A stretch of DNA of 19,369 nucleotides. It comes from Kiritimatiellia bacterium. GTDB lineage: Bacteria; Verrucomicrobiota; Kiritimatiellia; RFP12; UBA1067. The translations under genes and the position numbers were made by a program. Shown piece by piece: positions 7,859 through 15,629 of the stretch (positions are counted from its first letter, which is position 1; each line of letters begins with the position of its first letter). Location of the stretch: positions 1-19,369 of the forward strand of contig JAFVZE010000305.1 in NCBI GenBank assembly GCA_017508315.1, given 5' to 3'. The notes under the pieces are model-generated. The model was not told where the DNA came from. It made no database searches and saw only the letters and a list, made by a program, of their open reading frames with translations.

Positions 7859-8688
7859 TGAAAATAGGTTGCCATTTGAGTTCTTCCGGCGGATATCTCG
7901 CCATGGGACAGACGGCGCGGTCGATAGGCGCGAACGTATTTCAGTTCTTCACCCGCAATCCCCGCGGCGGCGCCGCCAAAGCGCTCGACAAGGCCGATGT
8001 CGCGGCATTCGCCGCTTTTGCCGCGGAAAACGGCATCGGTCCCATTCTGGCCCACGCTCCCTATACGCTCAACGCCGCCGGTTCCGAAGCGCGGGTGCTG
8101 GATTTCGCCCGTTCGGTGATGACCGACGACCTGAAGCGGCTTGAGGCGACTCCCGGGGCGCTTTACAATTTCCATCCCGGCAGCCATGTCGGGCAGGGGG
8201 TTGAAACGGGGATCGGACTCATATCCGATATGCTCAACCGGATCGTTTCCTCTTTCGGCGGAGATGTTTCCACGACGATTCTGCTTGAGACGATGGCCGG
8301 CAAGGGATCGGAAGTCGGCGGTCGTTTCGAAGAGCTGCGCGAGATCATCGACCGGGTCGATCATCCTCTCGGTGTATGTCTCGACACCTGCCATGTCTGG
8401 GACGGAGGGTATGACATTGCCGGCGACCTCGACGGAGTTCTCGGAGAATTCGACCGCATAATCGGCATCGATCGGCTCAAAGCGGTCCATATCAACGATT
8501 CGCTCAACGGGCGCGGAGCGCGCAAAGACCGCCATGCGAAAATCGGAAAGGGGAAAATCGGGATCGGCGCTTTCCGCGCGATCGTGAACCATCCGAAACT
8601 GCGGGATCTCCCGTTTTATCTCGAAACGCCCTGCGATCTGCAGGGGTACAAGGAGGAGATAGCGTTGCTGAAAGGGCTCCGGCGATGA
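7855..8688 (+). CDS. nfo: Deoxyribonuclease IV (endonuclease IV, AP endonuclease)
   Basis: A 277-residue AP endonuclease of the Nfo/EndoIV family, which cuts 5' of abasic sites in base-excision repair using three zinc ions. All nine zinc ligands can be matched by family alignment: H67, H107, E145, D177, H180, H212, D225, H227 and E257, in the motifs 'LAHAPYTLN', 'NFHPGSH', 'LLETMAGKG', 'CLDTCHVWDGGYD', 'VHINDS', 'DRHAKIGKG' and 'LETP'. Length is normal for the family. The start ATG at 7855 overlaps the permease stop (ATGA) and is preceded by GGAGG at 7843-7847; a second ATG follows immediately at 7858. It overlaps the next gene's start by 4 bases. A DNA repair gene inside an envelope-type operon is odd but not unusual for compact operons. 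Confidence 0.95.
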   Translation: MMKIGCHLSSSGGYLAMGQTARSIGANVFQFFTRNPRGGAAKALDKADVAAFAAFAAENGIGPILAHAPYTLNAAGSEARVLDFARSVMTDDLKRLEATPGALYNFHPGSHVGQGVETGIGLISDMLNRIVSSFGGDVSTTILLETMAGKGSEVGGRFEELREIIDRVDHPLGVCLDTCHVWDGGYDIAGDLDGVLGEFDRIIGIDRLKAVHINDSLNGRGARKDRHAKIGKGKIGIGAFRAIVNHPKLRDLPFYLETPCDLQGYKEEIALLKGLRR

Positions 8689-10175
8689 ATTTCAGGGTAC
8701 GGCTTGGGGTTTTCGTTCTTTCGATCGCTTCGCTTTTGTGGGGCTTTCAGGAACTGCTTCTGCGTCACGCTCCGCACGCGTTCAACGCGAAGGAGGAGGA
8801 TCTCACCTACGGCTGGTTCGTGCCGGTGTTCTCGCTCTATGTTCTCTGGACGGAGCGCGGGCGGATTGTCAAAAGTCTCGGCGCACCGAGCGTCTGGGGC
8901 GTTCTGCTGTCGCTTCCGCTCTTCGCGCTCGGATTCGTCGGGGTGCGCGGAATCCAGCTGCGTTTTGAAATAGTCGCCTTTGCGGGGCTTTTGATCGCGC
9001 TTCCGTGGGCGTTCTTCGGGCGTGAAACCGCCAAGCGCGTGATTTTCCCCGCCGGGTTTCTTCTTTTCTGCATTCCGCTGGCGAGTTTTCTCGATGTTGT
9101 CACCGTCCATCTCCGGCTTCTGTCGACTTCGGTCGCCTACGGTACGCTCAAGGGGTTCGGGGTCGACATCGTGCGCAACGGCACTGCGATCGCCGCCGCG
9201 GACGGTTCGTTCTCCATCGATATCGCCGATCCCTGCAGCGGACTCCGCTCGCTTTTCGCTCTGATGGCGATAACGGCGGCATACGCCTACTTCAACCAGA
9301 AAACCTGGTTCCGCAGAGCGCTGCTCTTCGCGCTTTCGATTCCGCTGGCGATCGCCGGCAACGTCGCGCGGATTCTCACGATCTGCCTTGTCGCCGCCTA
9401 CGCCGATTCCGGATTCGCGACCGGGTTCTATCACGATTATTCCGGTTATGTCGTTTTTGCCGTGGCGATCTCGCTGATGGTGGCCGCGGGAGAGGCGATA
9501 TCGCGCATTCCGCGCCGTGCATCCGGCGCGGAAGATGTGGAAACTCCGTTTCGGGGAACCGGAGTTGCTGAGGCCGCGGGCAAAACTCCTGCGGCAGCCG
9601 TCGTGACCGTGATCGCCGCCGTTCTCACGGTTTCGGTCATGTTTGTGCAGACACTTACGCCGCAGGTCACCGTATGCGAGCCTCCGCACATTGAATTCGG
9701 CGAGATCGCCGGTTTCAGATCCGGCGAGGTGCCGCCGAGCGAGGCGGAGCTTTCCGTTCTGCCGGGGGATACGAAATTCGTCAAGCGCCGCTACGAAAAC
9801 GCCGCCGGCGACTGGTATCTCGTCTCCGCGGTCATCGGCGGCAAAAGCAAAATGTCCATCCACCGTCCTGAACTGTGCCTGCCGACACAGGGATTTCTGA
9901 TGACCGGCTCCCGGACGGTGGAGGCAAGCGGTCTGGAATGGCGCTTTATCACCCTTGAGCGGGCAGGGATGGAGTCGCTCGGCTTCTGCTACACCTTTTT
10001 CAATCAGGACGGCTTCCGCACGCCATCGCATGTCAAGCGCATTCTGCGCGACATCTGGGACCGTTCGGTGCATAACCGCATCGACCGCTGGGTGATGATA
10101 ACGGTCAATTCGTCGCGGACCGACGATGCGGGCATGATCGATTTCATAGCGAAGATAAAGGAGGCTCTGCCGTGA
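8685..10175 (+). CDS. Exosortase fused to EpsI domain
   Basis: A 496-residue membrane protein. Residues 1-270 are an exosortase/archaeosortase-family transpeptidase with about eight membrane helices and the catalytic triad expected for the family: C184 in 'DPCSGLRSL', R229 in 'NVARI' and H250 in 'FYHDYSGY'. After a soluble linker (about 273-303) and one more helix (about 304-325) comes an EpsI-type domain (DUF3485) with 'HRPELCLPTQGF' at 393-404. Exosortases cut and anchor PEP-CTERM-tagged exported proteins in bacteria that make exopolysaccharide; the EpsI domain is often fused or adjacent. The start ATG overlaps the nfo stop (ATGA) and its own stop overlaps the next start (GTGA). No PEP-CTERM protein is visible in the window, so its substrates lie elsewhere. 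Family call is sure; subtype not determined. Confidence 0.92.
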   Translation: MNFRVRLGVFVLSIASLLWGFQELLLRHAPHAFNAKEEDLTYGWFVPVFSLYVLWTERGRIVKSLGAPSVWGVLLSLPLFALGFVGVRGIQLRFEIVAFAGLLIALPWAFFGRETAKRVIFPAGFLLFCIPLASFLDVVTVHLRLLSTSVAYGTLKGFGVDIVRNGTAIAAADGSFSIDIADPCSGLRSLFALMAITAAYAYFNQKTWFRRALLFALSIPLAIAGNVARILTICLVAAYADSGFATGFYHDYSGYVVFAVAISLMVAAGEAISRIPRRASGAEDVETPFRGTGVAEAAGKTPAAAVVTVIAAVLTVSVMFVQTLTPQVTVCEPPHIEFGEIAGFRSGEVPPSEAELSVLPGDTKFVKRRYENAAGDWYLVSAVIGGKSKMSIHRPELCLPTQGFLMTGSRTVEASGLEWRFITLERAGMESLGFCYTFFNQDGFRTPSHVKRILRDIWDRSVHNRIDRWVMITVNSSRTDDAGMIDFIAKIKEALP

Positions 10176-12028
10176 TCGAAAAAGTGCTGCCGTACGCGGC
10201 GTGTTTTCTCGGTGCGCTGCTGCTCACTCTCGCGCTCACTCCGGCGGTGCGTTCGCTTTGCAGACGTTTGGGCATGGTCGACATGCCGGACGCGCGGCGG
10301 ATAAACAAGGTGCCGGTTCCGCGCGGCGGCGGGCTGGCCATTGTCGTCGGACTGCTCGTCTCATACGGCGTTTTTCTCGCCGTCACCGGCAGGCCGGCGA
10401 TGCAGAGCATAAGCGACTGCACGTTCTGGAAGATATCGGCTCTTTCCGTGGCGATGGCCGCGCTCGGAATAATCGACGACAAATTCTCGCTCTCGCCGAA
10501 GATGAAGCTTTCCGGACAGCTCGTCATCGCCGCGCTCGTATGGGCGTGGGCCGGTGTGGGTTTCTCCGGACTGATACCGTCGCTGCCGCAATGGATGGAC
10601 TGCGTTCTGACGGTATTCTGGATCACGGGCGCGGTAAACGCCTTCAATCTCATCGACGGACTCGACGGACTTGCCGCGGGCATCGCGCTCATCGCCACCG
10701 TAGGCATGGCCGGCGGAGTGTTTTTCGCGATGAATCCGCAGCAGACGCTCTTTTATTTCGCCTTCGCCGGATCGCTTGCCGGTTTTCTGCGCTACAACTA
10801 CAATCCGGCGTCGGTGTTTCTCGGTGACTGCGGTTCGATGTTCATAGGATTCACGCTTTCGACCCTGCCGCTCACCTCCCAGGAGCCGAATTCCTTTCTA
10901 GTTTCGATCGGCATGCCGCTGCTTGCGATGGGAGTGCCGATCTTCGATACGGCGCTGGCGATCCTGCGGCGCCTTATCCGCAAACTCTTCAACCGCGGCG
11001 GCGGGGTGATGTCCGTCGACAAGGACCATGTTCATCACCGGATATTCCGCGCCGTCGGGCTGAACCAGCGGCGTGCGGCGATGACGCTGTACGGTTTTAC
11101 CGCGTTTCTGGTCGCCGTCGGTCTCGGCGGAATGTATCTCGATTCCCGTTCCGGCGGGTTGTGGCTGTTGGCGCTGTCGATCGCCTGCGCGGTGGCTTTC
11201 AGAGACTTGGCTAGAATCGAGCTGTTCGAGGCGGGAAGACTGCTCGATACCATAGCGCACCGCGACGACGCCCCGACCAGGCGCCGGATGGAGCGGCTGT
11301 CGGTCGCGCTGTATCTCGTCTTCGACATGGCGGCGGTGAGCACGGCGTTTTTCCTGAGTCTCAGGGTTCTGCGTCTGCAGTTCGACATGGTCGCGCTGCG
11401 CATTCTCCTGCCGATCGGAGTGTTTTGCGTTTTCGTGAGCCTTGTCTTTTTCAGAATATACGTGACGCTCTGGGCGAGAGCGATGGTGTCCAACTATATC
11501 CGGCTTTTATGCGCCTGTTTCTCCGGCGCGGTTTTGAGCGCGGTCGCGATATACTATTCGTCCCACGGCGGATGTATGCCGCTGTTCCGCTTTTCCGCGG
11601 TTTTTGCGCTTCTCTCGTATGTGGCGCTGCTGGGTGTGAGATTCCTGCGTCCGGCGACAAGGGATCTGGTCTTTGAAATGTCCCGCATGAGACTCAACTC
11701 GCGCAAGGATGCCAAGCGGATTCTGGTCTACGGTTCCGGACTGCGCTACCGCGCCTTCCGCCGGGAGCTGGTGCGTTCGCTCGCGACCAACGATCGGGTG
11801 ATCGTCGGACTTATCGACGACGATCTGCTTCTGCACGGCAAGTATATCGGCGAGGTTAAAGTGCTCGGCGGAATCCGTCAGGCTCCCCGGTTCATCGCCG
11901 AACTGAAGATCGACGCGGTTGTCGTCGCCTGTGAACTTTCCCCCGCGAAGAAGAAAGTGGTTCAGGATCTGCTTTCTCCTTCCGGTGTCGGCATCTCGTA
12001 TTTCGAATTCCGCGAAGTTTCACAGTAG
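10172..12028 (+). CDS. WecA/MraY-like polyprenyl-phosphate sugar-1-phosphate transferase fused to CapD/FlaA1-type N-terminal module
   Basis: A 618-residue integral membrane protein. Residues 1-345 are a WecA/TagO-type transferase that loads a sugar-1-phosphate from a UDP-sugar onto undecaprenyl phosphate, starting surface glycan synthesis. Motifs: 'RRINKVPVPRGGG' (42-54), the Mg-binding DD at 102-103, 'NLIDGLDGLAAG' (159-170), 'FLGD' (216-219) and 'HVHHR' (286-290). Residues ~376-495 hold about four more helices, and ~514-618 form a Rossmann-like domain with 'RILVYGSGLRYRAFRREL', the arrangement at the N-terminus of CapD/FlaA1/PglF nucleotide-sugar dehydratases. The SDR catalytic domain that normally follows is missing; the protein stops at 618. 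GTG start at 10172 (GTGA overlap) has AAAGGAGG at 10157-10164. It is the last gene of the operon; the next stretch holds the ilvB promoter. The initiating sugar is unknown. Confidence 0.9.
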   Translation: MIEKVLPYAACFLGALLLTLALTPAVRSLCRRLGMVDMPDARRINKVPVPRGGGLAIVVGLLVSYGVFLAVTGRPAMQSISDCTFWKISALSVAMAALGIIDDKFSLSPKMKLSGQLVIAALVWAWAGVGFSGLIPSLPQWMDCVLTVFWITGAVNAFNLIDGLDGLAAGIALIATVGMAGGVFFAMNPQQTLFYFAFAGSLAGFLRYNYNPASVFLGDCGSMFIGFTLSTLPLTSQEPNSFLVSIGMPLLAMGVPIFDTALAILRRLIRKLFNRGGGVMSVDKDHVHHRIFRAVGLNQRRAAMTLYGFTAFLVAVGLGGMYLDSRSGGLWLLALSIACAVAFRDLARIELFEAGRLLDTIAHRDDAPTRRRMERLSVALYLVFDMAAVSTAFFLSLRVLRLQFDMVALRILLPIGVFCVFVSLVFFRIYVTLWARAMVSNYIRLLCACFSGAVLSAVAIYYSSHGGCMPLFRFSAVFALLSYVALLGVRFLRPATRDLVFEMSRMRLNSRKDAKRILVYGSGLRYRAFRRELVRSLATNDRVIVGLIDDDLLLHGKYIGEVKVLGGIRQAPRFIAELKIDAVVVACELSPAKKKVVQDLLSPSGVGISYFEFREVSQ

Positions 12029-12037
12029 CGTCAAATT

Positions 12038-12046
12038 TGGTAAAAT
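12038..12046 (+). promoter_or_regulatory. Extended -10-like promoter immediately upstream of ilvB
   Basis: TGGTAAAAT resembles the other extended -10 elements in the window with one mismatch in the hexamer (TAAAAT). It ends only 9 bases before the ilvB ATG at 12056, so a start site about 7 bases downstream would fall at or just before the start codon. No Shine-Dalgarno is seen before this ATG, which fits a leaderless transcript. Confidence 0.5.
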
Positions 12047-12055
12047 ACCGCCTCA

Positions 12056-13789
12056 ATGAAAAAAACAAACATGAGAACGGGTGCACAGGCGCTGGTGGAC
12101 AGTCTGGAGAAGGCGGGAGTCGAGGTGCTCTTCGGCTATCCCGGCGGCGCCGTGCTGGATATTTTCAACCTGCTGCCGGATGCCGGGTTCCAGTTCGTGC
12201 TCGGCCGTCACGAGCAGGGATCCGCGCACATGGCCGACGGCTACGCGCGTTCGTCGGGCAGACCGGGAGTTTGTCTTGTCACGAGCGGTCCCGGCGCGAC
12301 CAACACCATAACCGGGCTTGCGACCGCCAACATGGACGGCGTGCCGATGGTGCTCATAACCGGACAGGTTCCGCTTTCGCAGATCGGTACGGACGCGTTC
12401 CAGGAAGCGGACATGAACGGCATCTGCCGCGCCGTCACCAAACATAGCTTTCTGGTCAAATCCGCCGACGAAATCCCCGAAACGGTGGCTCAGGCTTTCT
12501 ATATCGCGACCCACGGCAAGCCGGGTCCGGTCGTGATCGACATTCCCAAGAACTGCCAGCAGGCGCTCACGGACGCGGAGTATCCCGAGCGCGTTTCCCT
12601 GAGAGCGTATCATCCCGAATCCCCGGCCACGACCGCCCAGATCAACAAGTTCGCGAAACTCGTCAACGAGTCCGTGCGGCCGGTCATCTACGCCGGCGGC
12701 GGAGTTATCGCTTCGGGGGCGTCCAGAGATGTGGCCAACCTCGCGCACAAGGCGCAAATTCCCGTCGCGACGACGCTGATGGGACTCGGGAGTTTCGACG
12801 AGCACGACCGGCTGTCGCTGCGCATGGCCGGAATGCACGGCACTCCCGCCGCGAACTGGGCGATCGACGAGGCCGATCTGGTGATCGCGCTCGGGACGCG
12901 CTTTTCCGACCGCGTGACCGGCAAACTTTCGGCTTACGCGAAGAAAGCGAAGATAATCCACGTCGATTGCGACGCCGCTTCGATAGAAAAGAACGTCGGT
13001 GTCGATCTCGGAATCGTCGCCGACATTAAGGATGTGCTTACGACCGTCAATTCCCGCATCCGGAAGGCGACACATCCGGAATGGATGAAGAAGATCGACG
13101 GCTGGAAAAAGTCGCACCCGGTTTCCTGGAAGCCGATGCACAAGGGCGTCATCATGCCCCAGCAGGTGATAGAGGCCGTGGATAGGGCCACCGGAGGCAG
13201 GGCGGTCGTGGTGACCGACGTCGGACAGCACCAGATGTGGGCGACGCAGTTTTTCCGCCACAATCTGCCGCGGCATTTTCTTTCCTCGGGCGGCATGGGA
13301 ACCATGGGTTTCGGCATCCCCGCCGCGATCGGCGCGGCGTTCGCCCGTCCAGATCACCAGACGGTGGCGATCTGCGGCGACGGCGGCGCCCAGATGACGT
13401 TCGAGGAGATCGTCGTCGCCGTCGAACACAAGCTGCCGGTCACTTTCATCGTCATCAACAACGGGTGTCTGGGAATGGTGCGCCAGTGGCAGCAGCTTTT
13501 CTATTCCAAGCGCTACTCCGGTTCCATCCTCACGGTCAGGGGGCGGCTGGCGAACGAACGCCTCAAGCAGGATCTCAAGTACGACTATCTGCCCGACATC
13601 GTCAAACTCGCCGAAGCGCACGGCGCGAAGGCGGTGCGCGTCATCGATCCCGCGAAACTCGATGCCGCGGTGAAGAAGGCGGTAACATCAGGCGAGACCT
13701 CGCTCATTGAAGTGATCGTCGAGCCGCGCGCCAACGTCTATCCGATGATCCCGGCCGGCAAACACGTTTCGGAGATGCTGTTCAAATGA
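12056..13789 (+). CDS. ilvB: Acetolactate synthase large (catalytic) subunit
   Basis: A 577-residue thiamine-diphosphate enzyme of the acetohydroxyacid synthase type, first step of valine/leucine and isoleucine synthesis (2 pyruvate to acetolactate, or pyruvate plus 2-oxobutyrate). The N-terminal TPP domain has 'GYPGGAVLDIF' and the catalytic glutamate E53 in 'GRHEQGSAHMADGYA'; the central domain has the AHAS-type 'RFSDRVTGKL'; the C-terminal TPP domain has GDG at 441-443 followed by 'INNGCLGMVRQWQ', the biosynthetic AHAS signature that separates it from catabolic AlsS-type enzymes. Full length. ATG at 12056 was chosen because it lies just after the promoter-like element; a second Met at 12071 is the nearest alternative and neither has a clear ribosome site. 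It overlaps ilvN by ATGA, so the two subunits should be translated together. Confidence 0.95.
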   Translation: MKKTNMRTGAQALVDSLEKAGVEVLFGYPGGAVLDIFNLLPDAGFQFVLGRHEQGSAHMADGYARSSGRPGVCLVTSGPGATNTITGLATANMDGVPMVLITGQVPLSQIGTDAFQEADMNGICRAVTKHSFLVKSADEIPETVAQAFYIATHGKPGPVVIDIPKNCQQALTDAEYPERVSLRAYHPESPATTAQINKFAKLVNESVRPVIYAGGGVIASGASRDVANLAHKAQIPVATTLMGLGSFDEHDRLSLRMAGMHGTPAANWAIDEADLVIALGTRFSDRVTGKLSAYAKKAKIIHVDCDAASIEKNVGVDLGIVADIKDVLTTVNSRIRKATHPEWMKKIDGWKKSHPVSWKPMHKGVIMPQQVIEAVDRATGGRAVVVTDVGQHQMWATQFFRHNLPRHFLSSGGMGTMGFGIPAAIGAAFARPDHQTVAICGDGGAQMTFEEIVVAVEHKLPVTFIVINNGCLGMVRQWQQLFYSKRYSGSILTVRGRLANERLKQDLKYDYLPDIVKLAEAHGAKAVRVIDPAKLDAAVKKAVTSGETSLIEVIVEPRANVYPMIPAGKHVSEMLFK

Positions 13790-14034
13790 AAGAGGAAATC
13801 TACCGTCTCAACTGCTATGTCGAAAACAGGCCCGGCGTTCTTGCGCGGATCGTCGGACTCATTTCCGGTCGCGGCTACAACATCCAGACTCTGAACGTCG
13901 GGCCGACCGAGGACGGCTCCGTTTCGCGCATGCGCATCGACGTCCTCGCCTCGTCCAAAGTAATCGAACAGGTTATTCTGCAGCTGCGCAATCAGGTGAA
14001 CGTGATCGAGGTCACGAGCCGCCGCCGCGGATAA
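13786..14034 (+). CDS. ilvN: Acetolactate synthase small (regulatory) subunit, short form
   Basis: An 82-residue ACT-domain protein, the regulatory partner of IlvB that raises activity and normally carries valine feedback sensitivity. The ACT fold is evident from 'RLNCYVENRPGVLARIVGLI' (7-26), 'GYNIQTLNVGPTED' and the beta-rich 'SRMRIDVL' segment. It is a single-ACT form like E. coli IlvN/IlvM (about 87-96 residues) rather than the ~160-residue IlvH type; the second C-terminal domain is absent, and the stop is followed directly by the prs promoter. The start overlaps the ilvB stop. No ilvC follows, unlike the common ilvBNC order. Confidence 0.92.
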   Translation: MKEEIYRLNCYVENRPGVLARIVGLISGRGYNIQTLNVGPTEDGSVSRMRIDVLASSKVIEQVILQLRNQVNVIEVTSRRRG

Positions 14035-14037
14035 TTT

Positions 14038-14046
14038 TGATATAAT
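14038..14046 (+). promoter_or_regulatory. Extended -10 promoter upstream of prs
   Basis: TGATATAAT is a perfect extended -10, lying only a few bases after the ilvN stop codon. The -35 position at 17-bp spacing reads GCCGCC, with no resemblance to TTGACA. The prs start is 28 bases downstream of the hexamer, with AAAGGAG at 14063-14069 as ribosome site. Confidence 0.75.
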
Positions 14047-14074
14047 ATTCAGGTAAGGAAGCAAAGGAGCACCA

Positions 14075-15034
14075 ATGGAACAAAACGAAGATTTCATGAT
14101 TTTCTCGGGGACGGCGAATCTGCCGCTCGCGGAGAAGGTCGCCGCCTATCTCGGCAAAAGCCTCAACAAGATCGACATCAAGCATTTCCCCGACGGCGAG
14201 ACGTTCTGTCAGGTGCAGGAGGGCGTGCGCGGTCGCGACGTCTTCGTGATCCAGTCCGGGAGTCCCGAGCCCAATCAGGCGTACATGGAGCTTTTCGTCA
14301 TCATGGACGCGCTCAAACGCGGAAGCGCAAAGCGCATCACGGCGGTGATCCCCTACTACGGCTACGCCCGGCAGGACCGCAAGGACCAGCCCAGAGTGCC
14401 CATCACCGCGCGTCTCATCGCCAATCTGGTCGAGTGCGCCGGCGCCGATCGTGTCCTGACCATGGATCTCCACGCCAACCAGATCCAGGGTTTCTTCGAC
14501 GTTCCGCTCGACCACCTCAAGGCTGAACCTGTCATCCTGAAGTACATCCGCGACCAGCAGTTCAACAAACCGATCGTCGTGGCCCCCGACACGGGCGGGG
14601 CGAAAACGGCCTACGGCTATAGCCGCAAACTCGGCGCGGGACTCGCCATCGTCGCCAAGCAGCGCACCGGCGATTCGACGGTCGACGCTTTCTCCGTCGT
14701 CGGCGATGTCAACGGATGCGACGTCATCATGATCGACGACATGACCGCGACCGGCGGGACGCTTTCGGCGGCGGCGGCGATGTGCCGCGCGCAGGGGGCG
14801 AAGTCGGTTCACGCTTTCGTTTCGCACTTCCCGCTTACCGCCAAGGGCGAGGAGCGTCTGATGAACGAAACGCAGCTCGATGAACTCGTGGTCACCGATT
14901 CGATCCCGCTGCGCAAAGGCTTCGACGTGTCGAAACTGCCGTTCAAACTGACGCAGCTTTCGGTCGCTCCGCTCATAGGCGAGGCCGTCAAGCGCATCCA
15001 CAACGACGAATCGGTCAACGACCTGTTTCACTGA
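14075..15034 (+). CDS. prs: Ribose-phosphate pyrophosphokinase (PRPP synthetase)
   Basis: A 319-residue PRPP synthetase, converting ribose 5-phosphate and ATP to PRPP for purine, pyrimidine, His, Trp and NAD synthesis. Seen in sequence: 'FPDGET' (38-43), 'YYGYARQDRKD' (94-104), the ATP-site histidine H133 in 'DLHANQIQGFF', the flexible catalytic loop with K195 and R197 in 'VAKQRTGD', and the PRPP-binding loop 'IDDMTATGGTL' (220-230). Some positions are diverged from class I enzymes (for example 'PDTGGAKTAYGYSRKLGA' where PDVGG-type sequences are usual), but the active-site pattern is intact. Its own promoter precedes it, with a good ribosome site AAAGGAG. It is followed after 16 bases by pth, the usual prs-(rplY)-pth neighbourhood but without the ribosomal protein L25 gene between. 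Confidence 0.95.
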   Translation: MEQNEDFMIFSGTANLPLAEKVAAYLGKSLNKIDIKHFPDGETFCQVQEGVRGRDVFVIQSGSPEPNQAYMELFVIMDALKRGSAKRITAVIPYYGYARQDRKDQPRVPITARLIANLVECAGADRVLTMDLHANQIQGFFDVPLDHLKAEPVILKYIRDQQFNKPIVVAPDTGGAKTAYGYSRKLGAGLAIVAKQRTGDSTVDAFSVVGDVNGCDVIMIDDMTATGGTLSAAAAMCRAQGAKSVHAFVSHFPLTAKGEERLMNETQLDELVVTDSIPLRKGFDVSKLPFKLTQLSVAPLIGEAVKRIHNDESVNDLFH

Positions 15035-15050
15035 CAAGGATATCCCCGCA

Positions 15051-15629
15051 GTGAAAATCATCGCGGGACTCGGCAACCCCGGAGCCAGATACGAGGGTAC
15101 TCCGCACAACATCGGTTTCGAGGCGGTCGATGCGATCGCTTCCGGAGCCGGGGCGGTCTGGGAGAACAAGAAGGCCTTCAAGTGTCTGATGGCGAGGTGC
15201 GGTTTCGGCGGATGTCAGGTCCTGCTCGTAAAGCCGCAGACCTTCATGAACCTGAGCGGCGATTCGATCGCGCCGGTGGTCAGGTATCATAACGCCGCTC
15301 CCTCCGATCTGATCGTGATTCATGACGATATCGATCTGCCGGTCGGCCGGATGCGCATCCGCAAAGGAGGATCCGGCGGCGGACATAACGGCATCAGGTC
15401 GATCGCGGAGCGTCTGGGCTCCTGCGACTTCCTGCGCATTAAGCTCGGAGTCGGCAAGGATAAATCCAACGTCGTCGCCCATGTGCTCGGCAGGTTCGCC
15501 CCCGAAGTCCGCGGAACGATGGACAGGGTTGTCGCCGCGTCGGTCGGCGCGGCGGCCAAATTGCTTGCCGACGGCGCCGGGAGCGCCATGAACGAATTCA
15601 ACGGGTGGAGCGCCGATGGCAGGGCTTGA
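15051..15629 (+). CDS. pth: Peptidyl-tRNA hydrolase
   Basis: A 192-residue peptidyl-tRNA hydrolase of the bacterial Pth family, which frees tRNA from prematurely released peptidyl-tRNA. The catalytic pattern is visible: N9 in 'AGLGNPGARY', the catalytic H19 in 'GTPHNIGFEAVD', 'KPQTFMNLSG', and 'IHDDIDLPVGRMRI' followed by 'GGSGGGHNGIRSI'. Length is normal. The start is GTG at 15051, chosen because it gives the invariant N-terminus 'MKIIAGLGNPG'; the AAGGA at 15036-15040 is slightly far away (about 10 bases). It lies 16 bases after prs and overlaps hydF by 14 bases. Confidence 0.95.
   Translation: MKIIAGLGNPGARYEGTPHNIGFEAVDAIASGAGAVWENKKAFKCLMARCGFGGCQVLLVKPQTFMNLSGDSIAPVVRYHNAAPSDLIVIHDDIDLPVGRMRIRKGGSGGGHNGIRSIAERLGSCDFLRIKLGVGKDKSNVVAHVLGRFAPEVRGTMDRVVAASVGAAAKLLADGAGSAMNEFNGWSADGRA

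Noticed and set aside
12053..13621. 522-codon and similar long minus-strand frames over ilvB (also 16726-18156 over rpiB-glyA)
   Set aside because: Fully antisense to well-recognised enzymes; no motifs and shadow-like composition.
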